Below, in pieces: positions 34,568 through 44,165 of a stretch of DNA of 64,000 bases (positions are counted from its first letter, which is position 1; every line of letters begins with the position of its first letter). This DNA is from Woodsholea maritima DSM 17123 (GTDB lineage: Bacteria; Pseudomonadota; Alphaproteobacteria; Caulobacterales; Maricaulaceae): contig NZ_KB908062.1 of NCBI RefSeq assembly GCF_000382325.1, positions 24,338 through 88,337 of the forward strand, written 5' to 3'. Made by a program: the position numbers and the translations under genes. The notes under the pieces were generated by a model, which did not search any database, had not been told where the DNA came from, and was given only the letters and a program-made list of their open reading frames with translations.

Positions 34568-37186
34568 CTAGAATGAGTATTCGTATTGCAGGAAGAAGGA
34601 TTGTGGTTTCCCGTTCCAGCCATACTGACGATAGTAAGCAGAATCGTTCGGCCCGATCTCCCCGCGCACGGCCGCGCGTGAAACCTGAAGGCCAGACCCA
34701 CCGGACATACGCTCATAATAGTCTTCATCCAGGATGTTGACGGCGCGCAGCAAGAAGCGGTGCTGGCGGTTATCGCCAAGGAAGTATTGGATTGAACCGT
34801 TCAGGACGAAGTAGTCACCAAAGTTGACGTCTTCCACAACGCGGTTCCCGCTGGCATCGACCATGCGCGCCAGGGTGGTCCCGGCGTAAGCATGCTCAGG
34901 GCCTTGCCAACGTGGGTTCAGGGCGAAGATCCAGCGATCAGTCGGCTTATAGGTGATCAGACCAGACAAGGTCCATTCTGGACGCTCGGCAGATTGACGG
35001 AATTCTTCACTACCCGCACGACCTGGAACCACGAAGCCCAGATTGCTGGATGTGCCGTCAAGACGGGCCATCACGCCATAAACGGGGTTTGGCTCTTTGG
35101 ATTCCATATCCGTAAAGCTGAAATCGGCCTGCCATTGATCTAAGTCCACGGAGACGTCAATGGTGAAGCCTTGGATGTCTTGGGTGCTGCGCGAGTTGAC
35201 CGCAACGCTTTGGCCGCCATCCAAATTCATAGACGCGGCGGTGGCACAGAATTCATCCGGCGCAATGATGTTGCGGCGATTGGCCGTGATCACATCGCGC
35301 GCATTGGGATTGCCTTCATACTCAAAGCAGACTGCTTCGACCGCGCGTGATGAGAAGAGATTGTTGATCTCGGTATCAAAATAACCCAGCTCGATATTAT
35401 AGGTACCGCCCATAATCTCGCCATCGATCCCTAGACCCAAATTCAGGTTCTTTACATCTTGTGGCTTCAGGCCAGGATTGATGTTGGATGTCGGGCCGAA
35501 GGCGCCGATTTCATCAATCTTTGGTGCGCTGTAGGACGTACCACCCGATACACGGGCATAGATGCCGTAAGGCAGGTTTTGACGTACGCCATAGCGCCAG
35601 ATGGATTGATCATCAAAGTTGGAATTGAAGTCCTGACGCGCGGCGAAGGACGCGCTCAAGCCTTGAAGGACAGGTAAAGACAAGCGCAGATCACCATAAA
35701 CCCCGGTTGAGGACACGGTGACATCGCGCACACCATAAACACTGGCCGAATTGTCTTTATAGGAGGTGTTCTGCACGCCAGCGACGACCTGCAGATAGTC
35801 ATTTACGGTGTATGAACCGCGGATATTGATCCCATAATCAATATAACCCGATTTGAACTGGTCAACCGTACCAAAGCCTTTGGTGGGGGTGCCATCGCCG
35901 AAATTGGCTTCAGACTGGATGACGTAACCGATAGGATTGCCGATCGGGAAGGGGTTGTCGAATGTGCCGTAAGGCTGACCGTTTTCAGGATTGATGTAAT
36001 ACCCAGTATCTGCACCGGTCGCTGAACGTGACAGATTGCCATAGGGGTTGGTGACACACCCGGCTGGCAAGGCTGGAATACCAGCCGCAAAAGCTTCAAA
36101 CTCAGCCGCGGTGTTAAAGCGGGTGATGCCTTGGTTCGCTGCTTCAGCCTGAATAGCCGCTGGCAAATCTTGCAGGCGTGGAATGTTACAGATCCGTGCA
36201 TCCAGCTCGCTATTGTGCAGGCGGGGATCTTGGTAGTGACCCTCGATATCCAGTTCAAAGCGATCGCCAATTTCGGTGTGGAAGCTGGCATGATAGATGG
36301 GGAATTCAGTGTAGTTCGGCTGATAAATCGTGCTGGTTGGGAATGAATCGCGGAAATCAATGGATGAGAAGGACGCACCAGCGCGGAACTCAGTCACATC
36401 ATTGATCTGCCACAGATAGCTCATTCCTAAGCTGTTATAGCTGTATGGGAATTCATGCATGCCGCCAAGCGCAAGCACATTGTCTGCATAAGCGGATTCG
36501 TCAAACAGCTCATGCGCGTCGGTTTCATAGGAGCGACCGAAGAAAAGCACGCTGTGGCGACCATCCGCGGTCAGTGGGAAGGAATAATTGCCGTAAACTT
36601 CACGGGTTTTGAATGAACCGGCGTAAACCCCGAACTCACCCTTGGCCGTGCCGTCTGGGCGTTTAGATTGAACGCGAACAACGCCCAAACCGCCGTTAGA
36701 TCCGAAATAAAGGCTTTGGCCGCCCCGATAGATCTCAACGCTTTCGATCATACGCGGATCAATCGCGGTTGCTGGCCACAAATCTTCTAAAGGCGAGCTG
36801 CGGTCAAAATAAGGAACACCGTCTACCATCAACAAGGTGTCGCGGTCGGTTCCGCCGTCGATGCGAATTGTAAACTCGCCTTCGTCAGGTGAGTAGCCAA
36901 TATTGGCACCGCGGATCAGGCCCGCTGCGGCTTCACCGAAATTCGTAAAGCCCCCGGTTTCAATCTCTTCAGACGTGATAACCTGAACCTGGGTGCCGAA
37001 TTCGGCCAGGTCTAACGCCAGATCGGTGATTTGCGTGTCCAGACGCTGGCCCTCTACCCGGATCACATCGCGGATGCGGCTGCGTGTGTCGCCTTCGCTT
37101 TGCGCCATTGCAGAATATGGCAAGGCAATGCTTGTCAGTAGCACGCTGGTTAGAGCGGCCAACGGTCGTTTCATGGTCGTACCCAT
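34568..37186 (-). CDS. TonB-dependent outer-membrane receptor
   Basis: An 872-residue receptor from the ATG at 37186, which has AAGGGG 7 bases upstream; longer starts lack a ribosome site. It has a signal peptide ending A-M-A-Q and a plug domain (V-I-T-S-E-E-I, L-L-M-V-D-G-V-P-Y-F, I-E-S-V-E-I-Y-R-G-G-Q-S-L-Y-F-G). A long beta-barrel ends with L-Q-Y-E-Y-S-F, an aromatic final residue as Bam requires. It imports a ligand too large or scarce for porins. Placed among PHP, PhnDCE, PhoD and a HAD phosphatase, the ligand is probably an organophosphate. Palindromes TGAG-N5-YTCA lie upstream. Confidence 0.92.
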   Translation of the reverse strand: MGTTMKRPLAALTSVLLTSIALPYSAMAQSEGDTRSRIRDVIRVEGQRLDTQITDLALDLAEFGTQVQVITSEEIETGGFTNFGEAAAGLIRGANIGYSPDEGEFTIRIDGGTDRDTLLMVDGVPYFDRSSPLEDLWPATAIDPRMIESVEIYRGGQSLYFGSNGGLGVVRVQSKRPDGTAKGEFGVYAGSFKTREVYGNYSFPLTADGRHSVLFFGRSYETDAHELFDESAYADNVLALGGMHEFPYSYNSLGMSYLWQINDVTEFRAGASFSSIDFRDSFPTSTIYQPNYTEFPIYHASFHTEIGDRFELDIEGHYQDPRLHNSELDARICNIPRLQDLPAAIQAEAANQGITRFNTAAEFEAFAAGIPALPAGCVTNPYGNLSRSATGADTGYYINPENGQPYGTFDNPFPIGNPIGYVIQSEANFGDGTPTKGFGTVDQFKSGYIDYGINIRGSYTVNDYLQVVAGVQNTSYKDNSASVYGVRDVTVSSTGVYGDLRLSLPVLQGLSASFAARQDFNSNFDDQSIWRYGVRQNLPYGIYARVSGGTSYSAPKIDEIGAFGPTSNINPGLKPQDVKNLNLGLGIDGEIMGGTYNIELGYFDTEINNLFSSRAVEAVCFEYEGNPNARDVITANRRNIIAPDEFCATAASMNLDGGQSVAVNSRSTQDIQGFTIDVSVDLDQWQADFSFTDMESKEPNPVYGVMARLDGTSSNLGFVVPGRAGSEEFRQSAERPEWTLSGLITYKPTDRWIFALNPRWQGPEHAYAGTTLARMVDASGNRVVEDVNFGDYFVLNGSIQYFLGDNRQHRFLLRAVNILDEDYYERMSGGSGLQVSRAAVRGEIGPNDSAYYRQYGWNGKPQSFFLQYEYSF

Positions 37187-37324
37187 TTCAATCCCCTTGA
37201 ATGTGCATCTCACAGATCGCCGAAGGGCGAGCGTTCGCACGGTCGGGCCCAGCCATCGGCCCCTCCCAGACCAACGGCTATCAATCATGTGTGACAGGCG
37301 GGCGAAGAAAATTTAACGACAATA

Positions 37325-37337
37325 TGAATTTTACTCA
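37325..37337. promoter_or_regulatory. RpiR-type palindrome in the receptor/HAD divergent promoter
   Basis: TGAATTTTACTCA is the reverse complement of the site at 28880. It lies 139 bases before the receptor start and 54 before the HAD gene. Confidence 0.6.
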
Positions 37338-37356
37338 GTCGCAAAAATAGTGTTAT

Positions 37357-37369
37357 TGAGTTTCCCTCA
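37357..37369. promoter_or_regulatory. Second RpiR-type palindrome before the HAD gene
   Basis: TGAGTTTCCCTCA, extended as ATTGAG-N5-CTCAAT, is a perfect palindrome of the same spacing as the other sites. It lies 22 bases before the HAD start codon. Confidence 0.6.
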
Positions 37370-37390
37370 ATTTACAAAAAGGGCGAGGAT

Positions 37391-38176
37391 ATGCCTGCAG
37401 ATGATAACTTAGCCATGATTCACCCGCAGCGCCGTTTGGCGCGCCGCTATCAAGGCATGTTAGACCGCGCACAAGGAATTTTGTTGGATTGGGATGGGTG
37501 TATCGCCTTGGCTAATACGCCTTTTCCCGGTGCGATTGAGTTTCTTAAGGCCAATATTGAGCGTGTTGCGATTTTATCGAATAACTCAACGCATAGACCG
37601 CAAGACCTTCAGTCTATCCTGGCGAAAGTGGGTGTTGATATCGCGTTGAGCCGCGTCATCCTGGCCGGGGTTGAGGCTCTACGTCATGCGCAAGATCAGC
37701 GCTTTGGCGCCTGTTATGTTGTGGGGGTGCCCGCAATGGAACGCGTTGCGCGCGAGATGGGTATGCTCGCGCGCGATGGCCAGGAGGTTGAGACGGTGAT
37801 TCTCATGCGTGATATGGGCTTTTCTTATGAAAAGCTCGCGCGTACAGTGCGTTATCTGGAGCGCGGGGCCCGCCTGATTGTTGCAAACCCCGACCTGACC
37901 CATCCTGGGGTTGAAGGCGGAGCCGTTCCCGAAACAGGCGCTTTGCTGGCGGCGGTGATGGCCTGTGTCGATGGGCAGGCCATCGAGATGGACGTCATCG
38001 GAAAGCCTTCGCCTTTTCTGTTTCATGCCGCATGCCGTTCACTAGATCTCGACCCTACCCATGTTGTCATGATTGGGGATAATCCGGCGACAGATATCGC
38101 GGGCGCGCAAAAAATTGGCATGAGCGCAATCTTGATTGGGCCGGATGAAGGCGTGATGTTGGGTGATCTGATGTAA
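37391..38176 (+). CDS. HAD-superfamily IIA phosphatase (NagD/PGP-like)
   Basis: A 261-residue cytoplasmic phosphatase. HAD motif I is L-L-D-W-D-G-C-I-A-L-A-N (nucleophile Asp and second Asp at about 32/34), motif II is I-L-S-N-N-S-T-H, motif III contains the lysine in I-G-K-P-S-P, and motif IV is M-I-G-D-N-P-A-T-D-I. The large C2A cap is typical of NagD and phosphoglycolate/pyridoxal phosphatases. In this locus it may dephosphorylate the imported organophosphate. The usual second-position Asp pattern DxD is kept as D-W-D. Confidence 0.85.
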   Translation: MPADDNLAMIHPQRRLARRYQGMLDRAQGILLDWDGCIALANTPFPGAIEFLKANIERVAILSNNSTHRPQDLQSILAKVGVDIALSRVILAGVEALRHAQDQRFGACYVVGVPAMERVAREMGMLARDGQEVETVILMRDMGFSYEKLARTVRYLERGARLIVANPDLTHPGVEGGAVPETGALLAAVMACVDGQAIEMDVIGKPSPFLFHAACRSLDLDPTHVVMIGDNPATDIAGAQKIGMSAILIGPDEGVMLGDLM

Positions 38177-38183
38177 GATCACC

Positions 38184-39089
38184 CTAAAACCGTTTTATAG
38201 ATAAGACTTCAAAGGTTTGTTGCAGGGTATCGATAGAATGATCGTAATCGGCCAGGGCCAGATTAGCGATAAAAGCATCGAGCACACATAATTGTGCGAT
38301 GCGACTGGTCATCGCTTCCGTTCTGAATTTCGTTTCGCGCGCCATGGTGAAAAGCTTAACATCGGCAAAGGCTTGGATGGGGGAGCGCGCAAAATTGGTG
38401 ATCACGATCGTTTTAGCGCCGGCTTCTTTGGCCAGTTGCGTGGCCGTGACCGTTTCATGGGTCGCACCGGAGTGAGAAATGGTCAGGACCGCAACATCAC
38501 TATTGGTGCGCGAGGCGCTGATGGCTTGAACATGGCTATCGACCACCGCTTTGGCTTCGATGCCGATGCGGAGCATGCGATATTGCGCATCTTCTGCGAT
38601 CGGTGCGGAAGAGCCAATGCCATAAATCTCCACTCTCCGAGCTTGGCGGACAATCTGTACCGCTTCGTGGACGGCCTGTGGATCAAGCACAGACAGGGTG
38701 TCACGTAAGGCCTGCATGCCGGAATGGAACATTTTGCGGCATACAGTCGAAGCGTCGTCGTCGCGCTGCAAGTCCTCGTGAATATATTGAACCGGTTGAA
38801 CAACCTCTTGCGCCAAGCTCAATTTGAACTGTTGGAAGCCTGTGAGGTCGAGCTGGCGGCAGAAATTGATCACACTGCCTTCACTGACGCCGGTGGCGCT
38901 GGCCAATTCCGTCACCGACATGCCAACAACCTCGCTTGAATTTTCAAGCACATAATTGGCAATGGCATTGGCGCTCGGTCCAAAGGTCTTCTGCTTGACG
39001 CGGATGCGGGTGGTCACATTTTCGACGACCCCGCCATTGGCGCTTTGGCTGCGTGATGAAGGTTTTTTTGTCTTACGATGATCTGTCAT
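38184..39089 (-). CDS. RpiR-family transcriptional regulator
   Basis: A 301-residue regulator. The N-terminal helix-turn-helix (about 35-110) includes M-S-V-T-E-L-A-S-A-T-G-V-S-E-G-S-V-I-N-F-C-R. The SIS domain (about 130-270) has I-Y-G-I-G-S-S-A-P-I-A and T-I-S-H-S-G-A-T-H-E-T, the loop that holds phosphosugars. RpiR proteins sense sugar phosphates, which fits a regulator of an organophosphate uptake locus. A perfect palindrome TGAGTAAAACTCA lies 50 bases before its start, suggesting autoregulation and control of the neighbouring units that bear the same motif. Confidence 0.9.
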   Translation of the reverse strand: MTDHRKTKKPSSRSQSANGGVVENVTTRIRVKQKTFGPSANAIANYVLENSSEVVGMSVTELASATGVSEGSVINFCRQLDLTGFQQFKLSLAQEVVQPVQYIHEDLQRDDDASTVCRKMFHSGMQALRDTLSVLDPQAVHEAVQIVRQARRVEIYGIGSSAPIAEDAQYRMLRIGIEAKAVVDSHVQAISASRTNSDVAVLTISHSGATHETVTATQLAKEAGAKTIVITNFARSPIQAFADVKLFTMARETKFRTEAMTSRIAQLCVLDAFIANLALADYDHSIDTLQQTFEVLSIKRF

Positions 39090-39139
39090 AGGCGAGTTCG
39101 CTGGTTAAGGATCGCCTGAGCCTAGATAGATTTGCGTGC

Positions 39140-39152
39140 TGAGTAAAACTCA
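39140..39152. promoter_or_regulatory. RpiR-type palindrome before the regulator gene
   Basis: TGAGTAAAACTCA is a perfect inverted repeat (TGAGT-AAA-ACTCA), the cleanest copy of the motif found at four places in the locus. Confidence 0.62.
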
Positions 39153-39301
39153 TTTCCATGACAGATGCTTGAAAATTCAGTGTGTCGTGATCGCGGAGAG
39201 GCTTGTTCAGCTTATTTTCTAATAAAGTCAGGCCTAATTGACTAAATCTTTGTCAGAACATTTTTCCCATTATTATTGTGACAGTTTTTGCGGGGGTGGA
39301 T

Positions 39302-39427
39302 ATGCGCGAGCTTGTTGTCATGGCTGGTCTGGCGTTAGTGGCATGGACTGGAGGCGTATTTGCTCAATCATCTTCGGATCTTACCCGGCTTATGGACCGG
39401 GCTGAAACGCAATCGGGCCGCCGCTAG
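39302..39427 (+). CDS. Small secreted peptide or remnant, 41 residues
   Basis: The ORF has a clear signal peptide (M-A-G-L-A-L-V-A-W-T-G-G-V-F-A-Q) and a short tail ending S-G-R-R before TAG. Past the TAG the same frame stays coding-like for about 30 codons (L-E-T-Y-Q-Q-A-R-G-L-G), so it may be the start of a gene cut by a nonsense mutation. A strong terminator follows at 39488, so it appears to be its own transcription unit. Function unknown. Confidence 0.4.
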   Translation: MRELVVMAGLALVAWTGGVFAQSSSDLTRLMDRAETQSGRR

Positions 39428-39487
39428 CTTGAAACCTATCAACAAGCGCGCGGGCTGGGCTCGGCCCGCGCAGCGGGGCAATTTTTT

Positions 39488-39511
39488 GAGCGCGCTGGCG
39501 CGCGCTCTTTT
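39488..39511 (+). terminator. Intrinsic terminator
   Basis: GAGCGCGC (39488-39495) and GCGCGCTC (39500-39507) form a perfect 8-bp stem with loop TGGC, followed by TTTTC. It closes the unit that includes the 41-residue ORF. The next 230 bases up to rfbA are AT-rich promoter-like DNA with no gene. Confidence 0.8.
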
Positions 39512-39742
39512 CTGACAAAAAGAGCGCTAAAAAATTTCTATGTTATTGATATAATTTTTTTGATTAGTAGTTTTTGCACGCACTTAACGCAATGCGCGAT
39601 CTATGTGGGGTGGTGTCGTAATGGATTTTCTTTGATTTAGCGCGGCGGCGCGGCTGATCTCTGCGCTTATTTATATCTGTCTTATTCGGGCTTAGAATGA
39701 TAAGCCGATCATGATTTATCGTGATGTTTCCATGAGGTTTTT

Positions 39743-40615
39743 ATGAAGGGCATTATTTTAGCGGGCGGCACGGGATCGCGATTATTTCCTATCACGCTTG
39801 GCGTCTCCAAACAATTGGTGCCGGTTTATGATAAGCCAATGATTTATTATCCGCTGAGTGTGCTGATGCTGGCGCGGATCCGTGAGATTTTGATTATTAC
39901 CACTCCGGAAGATCAGGCCGCCTTCCAACGCCTTTTAGGGGATGGCTCGCACTTTGGATTGAGTTTAAGTTACGCGGTTCAGCCAGAGCCCAAAGGCTTG
40001 GCCGAGGCCTTTATTATCGGTGAGCGTTTTATCGGCTCCGATCCCTGTGCGTTGATCCTGGGCGATAATATCTTCTATGGTGCGGGGCTGGGGGAGATTT
40101 GCGCACGTGCCGGCGCGCGTGAGGATGGGGCGAGCGTTTTCGCCTATAAAGTCGTTGATCCTGAGCGTTATGGCGTTGTGGCTTTTGATAAAAGTGACAA
40201 GGCAATTTCTATTGAGGAAAAGCCGCACACTCCCAAATCTAACTGGGCGGTTACGGGGCTTTACTTTTACGATAATGATGTGATCGACATTGCGAAAAAC
40301 CTGAAACCCTCCGCACGTGGGGAGTTGGAAATTACCGATGTCAATTCGGCCTATCTCGAGGCTGGCAAATTGCATGTGGAACAATTTGGGCGTGGTTTTG
40401 CCTGGTTGGATACGGGTACGCATGACAGCTTGATCGAAGCAGGATCCTTCGTGCAAACCATTGAAAAGCGTCAAGGGATTAAAATCGCCTGCCCTGAAGA
40501 AATTGCATTTGAACATGGCTATCTTACGGTGGAGGACTTGCTTAAAGCCGGTCAGGCCCTGGGGAAGACCGAATATGGTCAATATCTTATCCGTTTAGCG
40601 AAGGAGCAAGGCTGA
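39743..40615 (+). CDS. rfbA: Glucose-1-phosphate thymidylyltransferase
   Basis: A 290-residue nucleotidyltransferase making dTDP-glucose. The N-terminus is [18 protein letters not shown], the RmlA signature, followed by [15 protein letters not shown]. Length matches the family. The stop overlaps the rfbC start (TGATG), and the four dTDP-rhamnose genes run without gaps. Confidence 0.96.
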   Translation: MKGIILAGGTGSRLFPITLGVSKQLVPVYDKPMIYYPLSVLMLARIREILIITTPEDQAAFQRLLGDGSHFGLSLSYAVQPEPKGLAEAFIIGERFIGSDPCALILGDNIFYGAGLGEICARAGAREDGASVFAYKVVDPERYGVVAFDKSDKAISIEEKPHTPKSNWAVTGLYFYDNDVIDIAKNLKPSARGELEITDVNSAYLEAGKLHVEQFGRGFAWLDTGTHDSLIEAGSFVQTIEKRQGIKIACPEEIAFEHGYLTVEDLLKAGQALGKTEYGQYLIRLAKEQG

Positions 40616-41190
40616 TGCAGGTGCGCGATTTAGCTCTGGTGGGGGTGAAGGAGATTACGCCCCAACGGTTTGGCGATGCGCGTGGCTTTTTCGTGGAAAC
40701 CTATAATGAGGAACGCTTTCGCGATGCCGGGCTGTTGACGACTTGGGTTCAGGATAATCATTCATACTCAGCTGACCCTTACGTCTTGCGGGGGCTGCAT
40801 TTTCAATCCGAGCCTTTTGCGCAAGACAAGCTGGTGCGCGTTTTGAAGGGCGAGATTTTTGATGTTGCGGTGGATATTCGTAAAGGCTCACCCACTTATC
40901 GCCAATGGGTAGGCCTTTATCTCAGCGCGGATAAAGGCAATCAGATTCTGGTTCCGAAGGGCTTTGCCCATGGATTTTTGACCCTGACGCCGCATGTGGA
41001 GGTCGCGTATAAAGTTTCGGCACCTTATGCGCCCGATTATGATCATAATATTCGATGGGATGATCCGGATTTAGCGATTAACTGGCCGCTTGAAGGTCAT
41101 ACGCCGCAATTGTCTGGCAAGGATGCGCGTGCGCCGTTTTTGAAAGACCAGATGGCCGGTTTTACTTATCAAGATAATGGTGTGCGGTGA
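40615..41190 (+). CDS. rfbC: dTDP-4-dehydrorhamnose 3,5-epimerase
   Basis: A 191-residue cupin-fold epimerase. Typical RmlC phrases are [23 protein letters not shown] (catalytic His), [12 protein letters not shown] and [11 protein letters not shown]. It epimerises C3 and C5 of dTDP-4-keto-6-deoxyglucose. Confidence 0.95.
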   Translation: MQVRDLALVGVKEITPQRFGDARGFFVETYNEERFRDAGLLTTWVQDNHSYSADPYVLRGLHFQSEPFAQDKLVRVLKGEIFDVAVDIRKGSPTYRQWVGLYLSADKGNQILVPKGFAHGFLTLTPHVEVAYKVSAPYAPDYDHNIRWDDPDLAINWPLEGHTPQLSGKDARAPFLKDQMAGFTYQDNGVR

Positions 41191-42221
41191 TGAAAGTGTT
41201 AGTGACGGGCGGGGCGGGCTTTATCGGATCGGCCGTGTGTCGCCATTTGATCAAGGATTTAGGTGCCAGCGTCGTTAACCTCGATAAGCTGACCTATGCG
41301 GCGAATTTAGACTCTGTCAAAGAGATTGCCGATCACCCAAAGTATGCATTTGAACAGGCTGATATCTGTGACGGCGAAGCCGTGGGTGCGATTTTAAATC
41401 GCCATCAACCCGATGCGATCATGCATCTGGCCGCAGAAAGCCATGTCGATCGTTCGATTGATGGGCCAGCGGCCTTCATGCAGACCAATATTATGGGGAC
41501 GTATACGCTGTTAGAGGCGGCGCGGGCCTATGCCAAGGACCGTCCTGATTTTCGTTTCCACCATATTTCGACCGATGAAGTGTTCGGTGATTTGCCTTTT
41601 GACGGCTCTTTATTTCGTGAAGACACGCCTTATGCGCCATCTTCGCCTTATTCGGCCTCTAAAGCATCGTCTGATCATTTGGTTCATGCCTGGTATCGCA
41701 CCTATGGCTTACCGGTGGTGATGACCAATTGTTCCAATAATTACGGCCCCTTCCACTTTCCCGAAAAGCTGATCCCACTTGTTACGTTGAATGCTCTGGA
41801 GGGAAAGCCGCTGCCCGTTTATGGCAAAGGGGATAATGTGCGCGATTGGTTGTATGTCGAAGATCATGCCCGCGCCTTGTGTCTGGTCCTGGAAAAAGGT
41901 CGGATCGGTGAGAGTTATAATATTGGTGGCAATAGCGAGCGCACCAATTTGCAAGTCGTTGAAAGAATTTGCGATACACTCGATGCCAAAACCCCGCTAA
42001 ACCAAGCCCGGCGTGAGCTGATCACCTTTGTGAGCGATCGCCCTGGCCATGATCGACGCTATGCCATTGATGCCAGCAAGATTAAGGCCGAGCTGGGCTG
42101 GGAGCCAAGCGTGACCTTTGAAGAGGGCCTTGAGCGCACCATTGATTGGTATCTCGCCAATGCGTGGTGGTGGCGTCCGATCCGTGAACATCGCTATAGC
42201 GGTCAACGTTTAGGGGCCTAG
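41187..42221 (+). CDS. rfbB: dTDP-glucose 4,6-dehydratase
   Basis: A 344-residue extended short-chain dehydrogenase: [12 protein letters not shown] (NAD binding), [20 protein letters not shown], and the catalytic [10 protein letters not shown]. It dehydrates dTDP-glucose to the 4-keto-6-deoxy sugar. It overlaps rfbC by 4 bases. Confidence 0.96.
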   Translation: MMKVLVTGGAGFIGSAVCRHLIKDLGASVVNLDKLTYAANLDSVKEIADHPKYAFEQADICDGEAVGAILNRHQPDAIMHLAAESHVDRSIDGPAAFMQTNIMGTYTLLEAARAYAKDRPDFRFHHISTDEVFGDLPFDGSLFREDTPYAPSSPYSASKASSDHLVHAWYRTYGLPVVMTNCSNNYGPFHFPEKLIPLVTLNALEGKPLPVYGKGDNVRDWLYVEDHARALCLVLEKGRIGESYNIGGNSERTNLQVVERICDTLDAKTPLNQARRELITFVSDRPGHDRRYAIDASKIKAELGWEPSVTFEEGLERTIDWYLANAWWWRPIREHRYSGQRLGA

Positions 42222-42223
42222 TC

Positions 42224-43108
42224 ATGCGTATCTTAGTGACGGGCCATCATGGTCAGGTTGTCAGCGCGTTGGTGAAAGCTGGGGTAAGAGACGGCGTTGA
42301 TGTCATGGCTTGTGGCCGTCCGCAGCTTGATCTGGCTGATCTGTCAACGCTTGATCCGGCCTTGCAAGCGGTTCAGCCCGATGTGGTCATCAACGCGGCC
42401 GCTTATACGGGCGTTGATAAGGCAGAAAGTGAAGTTGATCTCGCCCATGCGATTAACGCCATAGGGGCAGGTGAACTGGCCCGCTTGTGTGCCGCGAAGT
42501 CCATTCCCATACTTCAGGTGTCGACCGATTATGTGTTCGCGGGGGATAAGGTCGAGCCCTATCAAGAAACCGATCCGGTTGCGCCCCTGGGCGTCTATGG
42601 TCAAAGCAAGCTGGCCGGTGAAGTAGCGGTGGCACGGGAAAATCCCCGCCATGTGATTGTGCGCACCGCCTGGGTCTATAGCGAGACGGGCCATAATTTC
42701 CTGAAAACCATGGTGCGTTTAGGCGTGGAGCGCGATCATTTGCGGGTCGTTGCCGATCAATGGGGCTCGCCCACCCATGCCGATGACATCGCCGCCGGGT
42801 TATTGAAGATTGCACAGCGCCTATATGAGGGTGAGGATAACCCGAGCCTTTACGGTGTGTTTCATATGGTCAGTGCGGGCTATACAAGCTGGTATGGTTT
42901 TGCGGAGGCTATATTTGCCGCCTTAGAGGCAGAAACCGGCAAGCGTCCAAGTCTAGAGGCGATCAAGACGCAAGAATATCCAACACCCGCCCCGCGCCCA
43001 GCCAATTCAAAGCTGGATTGCACGAAGATCAATCAGACCTATGGCGTCGCTCTCCCCGATTGGCAAAACCCTATCGAAAAAAGCGTGAAGGCGCTTGTAG
43101 GGGGTTAG
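42224..43108 (+). CDS. rfbD: dTDP-4-dehydrorhamnose reductase
   Basis: A 294-residue reductase: I-L-V-T-G-H-H-G-Q-V, V-V-I-N-A-A-A-Y-T-G-V-D-K-A-E, S-T-D-Y-V-F-A-G, and the catalytic Y-G-Q-S-K-L-A-G-E. It gives dTDP-L-rhamnose, the final donor for rhamnose in surface glycan. It is the last gene of rfbACBD and is convergent with mtnA, leaving only 4 bases between stops. Confidence 0.95.
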   Translation: MRILVTGHHGQVVSALVKAGVRDGVDVMACGRPQLDLADLSTLDPALQAVQPDVVINAAAYTGVDKAESEVDLAHAINAIGAGELARLCAAKSIPILQVSTDYVFAGDKVEPYQETDPVAPLGVYGQSKLAGEVAVARENPRHVIVRTAWVYSETGHNFLKTMVRLGVERDHLRVVADQWGSPTHADDIAAGLLKIAQRLYEGEDNPSLYGVFHMVSAGYTSWYGFAEAIFAALEAETGKRPSLEAIKTQEYPTPAPRPANSKLDCTKINQTYGVALPDWQNPIEKSVKALVGG

Positions 43109-43112
43109 ACAT

Positions 43113-44165
43113 CTAAAGCGGTTTATCAAGCACGCCGCGTTCCGTGATGAAGGCGGTCACCAGGCGCGCGGGCGTAATGTCAAAGGCCGGATTGGCGGCG
43201 GGCGATTGGGTGAGGCGGACCCGGGTCAGGGTTTGGCCATCCTCGCCCAGGCCATCAATATGGGTCACCTCGCTTTGATCGCGCTCTTCAATCGGGATGT
43301 CGGCCCCGCTGGCGAGGTTGGCATCGAAGGTGGTGAAGGGCAGAGCCACATAAAAGGGCACGCCATTGTCTTTTGCCGCCAGGGCTTTGAGATAGGTACC
43401 GATCTTGTTGCACACATCGCCATTGGCGGTGACGCGGTCGGTGCCGACGATCACGGCATCGACTTTACCCTGCTGCATCAAGAGCCCGCCGCTATTATCG
43501 CAGATCAGTGTATGAGGTACGCCATGTTCGGCCAGTTCATAGGCGGTCAAGAGTGCGCCTTGATTGCGCGGGCGGGTTTCATCGACCCAGACATGAACCG
43601 GAATGCCTTCATCATGGGCGCGATAAATCGGCGCCGTCGCGGTGCCATAATCCACCGTCGCCAACCAACCGGCATTACAATGGGTGAGAATATTGATCGC
43701 ACGATCTGGATGCTGGCGATGGAGCGCGCGCAAAATTTCCAAGCCATGATCGCCAATTGCGCTATTGGTCGCGACATCCTCATCGCACAGGGCTTGCGCC
43801 TTGGCATAGGCGGCGTCAATGCGCGCCTGTCCCTGATATGGGGCGACGGCAGCCTTCATCTGATCGAGTGCCCATTTGAGATTGACCGCGGTGGGCCGGG
43901 TGGCGACCAGCTGATTATAGGCCGCGTCTAGATTGGCATCTGAGGGATCCGCGCGCAGGGCGAGCGCCAGGCCATAGGCCCCGGTCATGGCAAGCAGGGG
44001 CGCGCCGCGCGTCCACATCTCTTTAATCGCGCGGGCCGCTTCATCAATATGGGTCAGCTCAACAATGTCGAGCCGCCAGGGCAGGGCGCGTTGATCGAAG
44101 ATATGCACCGACCAGCCATTTTCATTAACCCAGATCGAGCGATAAGATGTGCCGTTGATTTTCAT
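43113..44165 (-). CDS. mtnA: S-methyl-5-thioribose-1-phosphate isomerase
   Basis: A 350-residue eIF2B-like isomerase: T-R-G-A-P-L-L-A-M-T-G-A-Y-G, N-I-L-T-H-C-N-A-G-W-L-A (catalytic Cys), I-V-G-T-D-R-V-T-A-N-G-D-V (catalytic Asp), and N-K-I-G-T-Y. It converts methylthioribose-1-phosphate to the ribulose form in methionine salvage. It overlaps mtnC by 4 bases and is last in the operon. Confidence 0.95.
   Translation of the reverse strand: MKINGTSYRSIWVNENGWSVHIFDQRALPWRLDIVELTHIDEAARAIKEMWTRGAPLLAMTGAYGLALALRADPSDANLDAAYNQLVATRPTAVNLKWALDQMKAAVAPYQGQARIDAAYAKAQALCDEDVATNSAIGDHGLEILRALHRQHPDRAINILTHCNAGWLATVDYGTATAPIYRAHDEGIPVHVWVDETRPRNQGALLTAYELAEHGVPHTLICDNSGGLLMQQGKVDAVIVGTDRVTANGDVCNKIGTYLKALAAKDNGVPFYVALPFTTFDANLASGADIPIEERDQSEVTHIDGLGEDGQTLTRVRLTQSPAANPAFDITPARLVTAFITERGVLDKPL

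Noticed and set aside
43206..43931. A 241-codon open frame antisense to mtnA
   Set aside because: It is fully covered by mtnA, whose motifs are unmistakable; the antisense product has no recognisable features.
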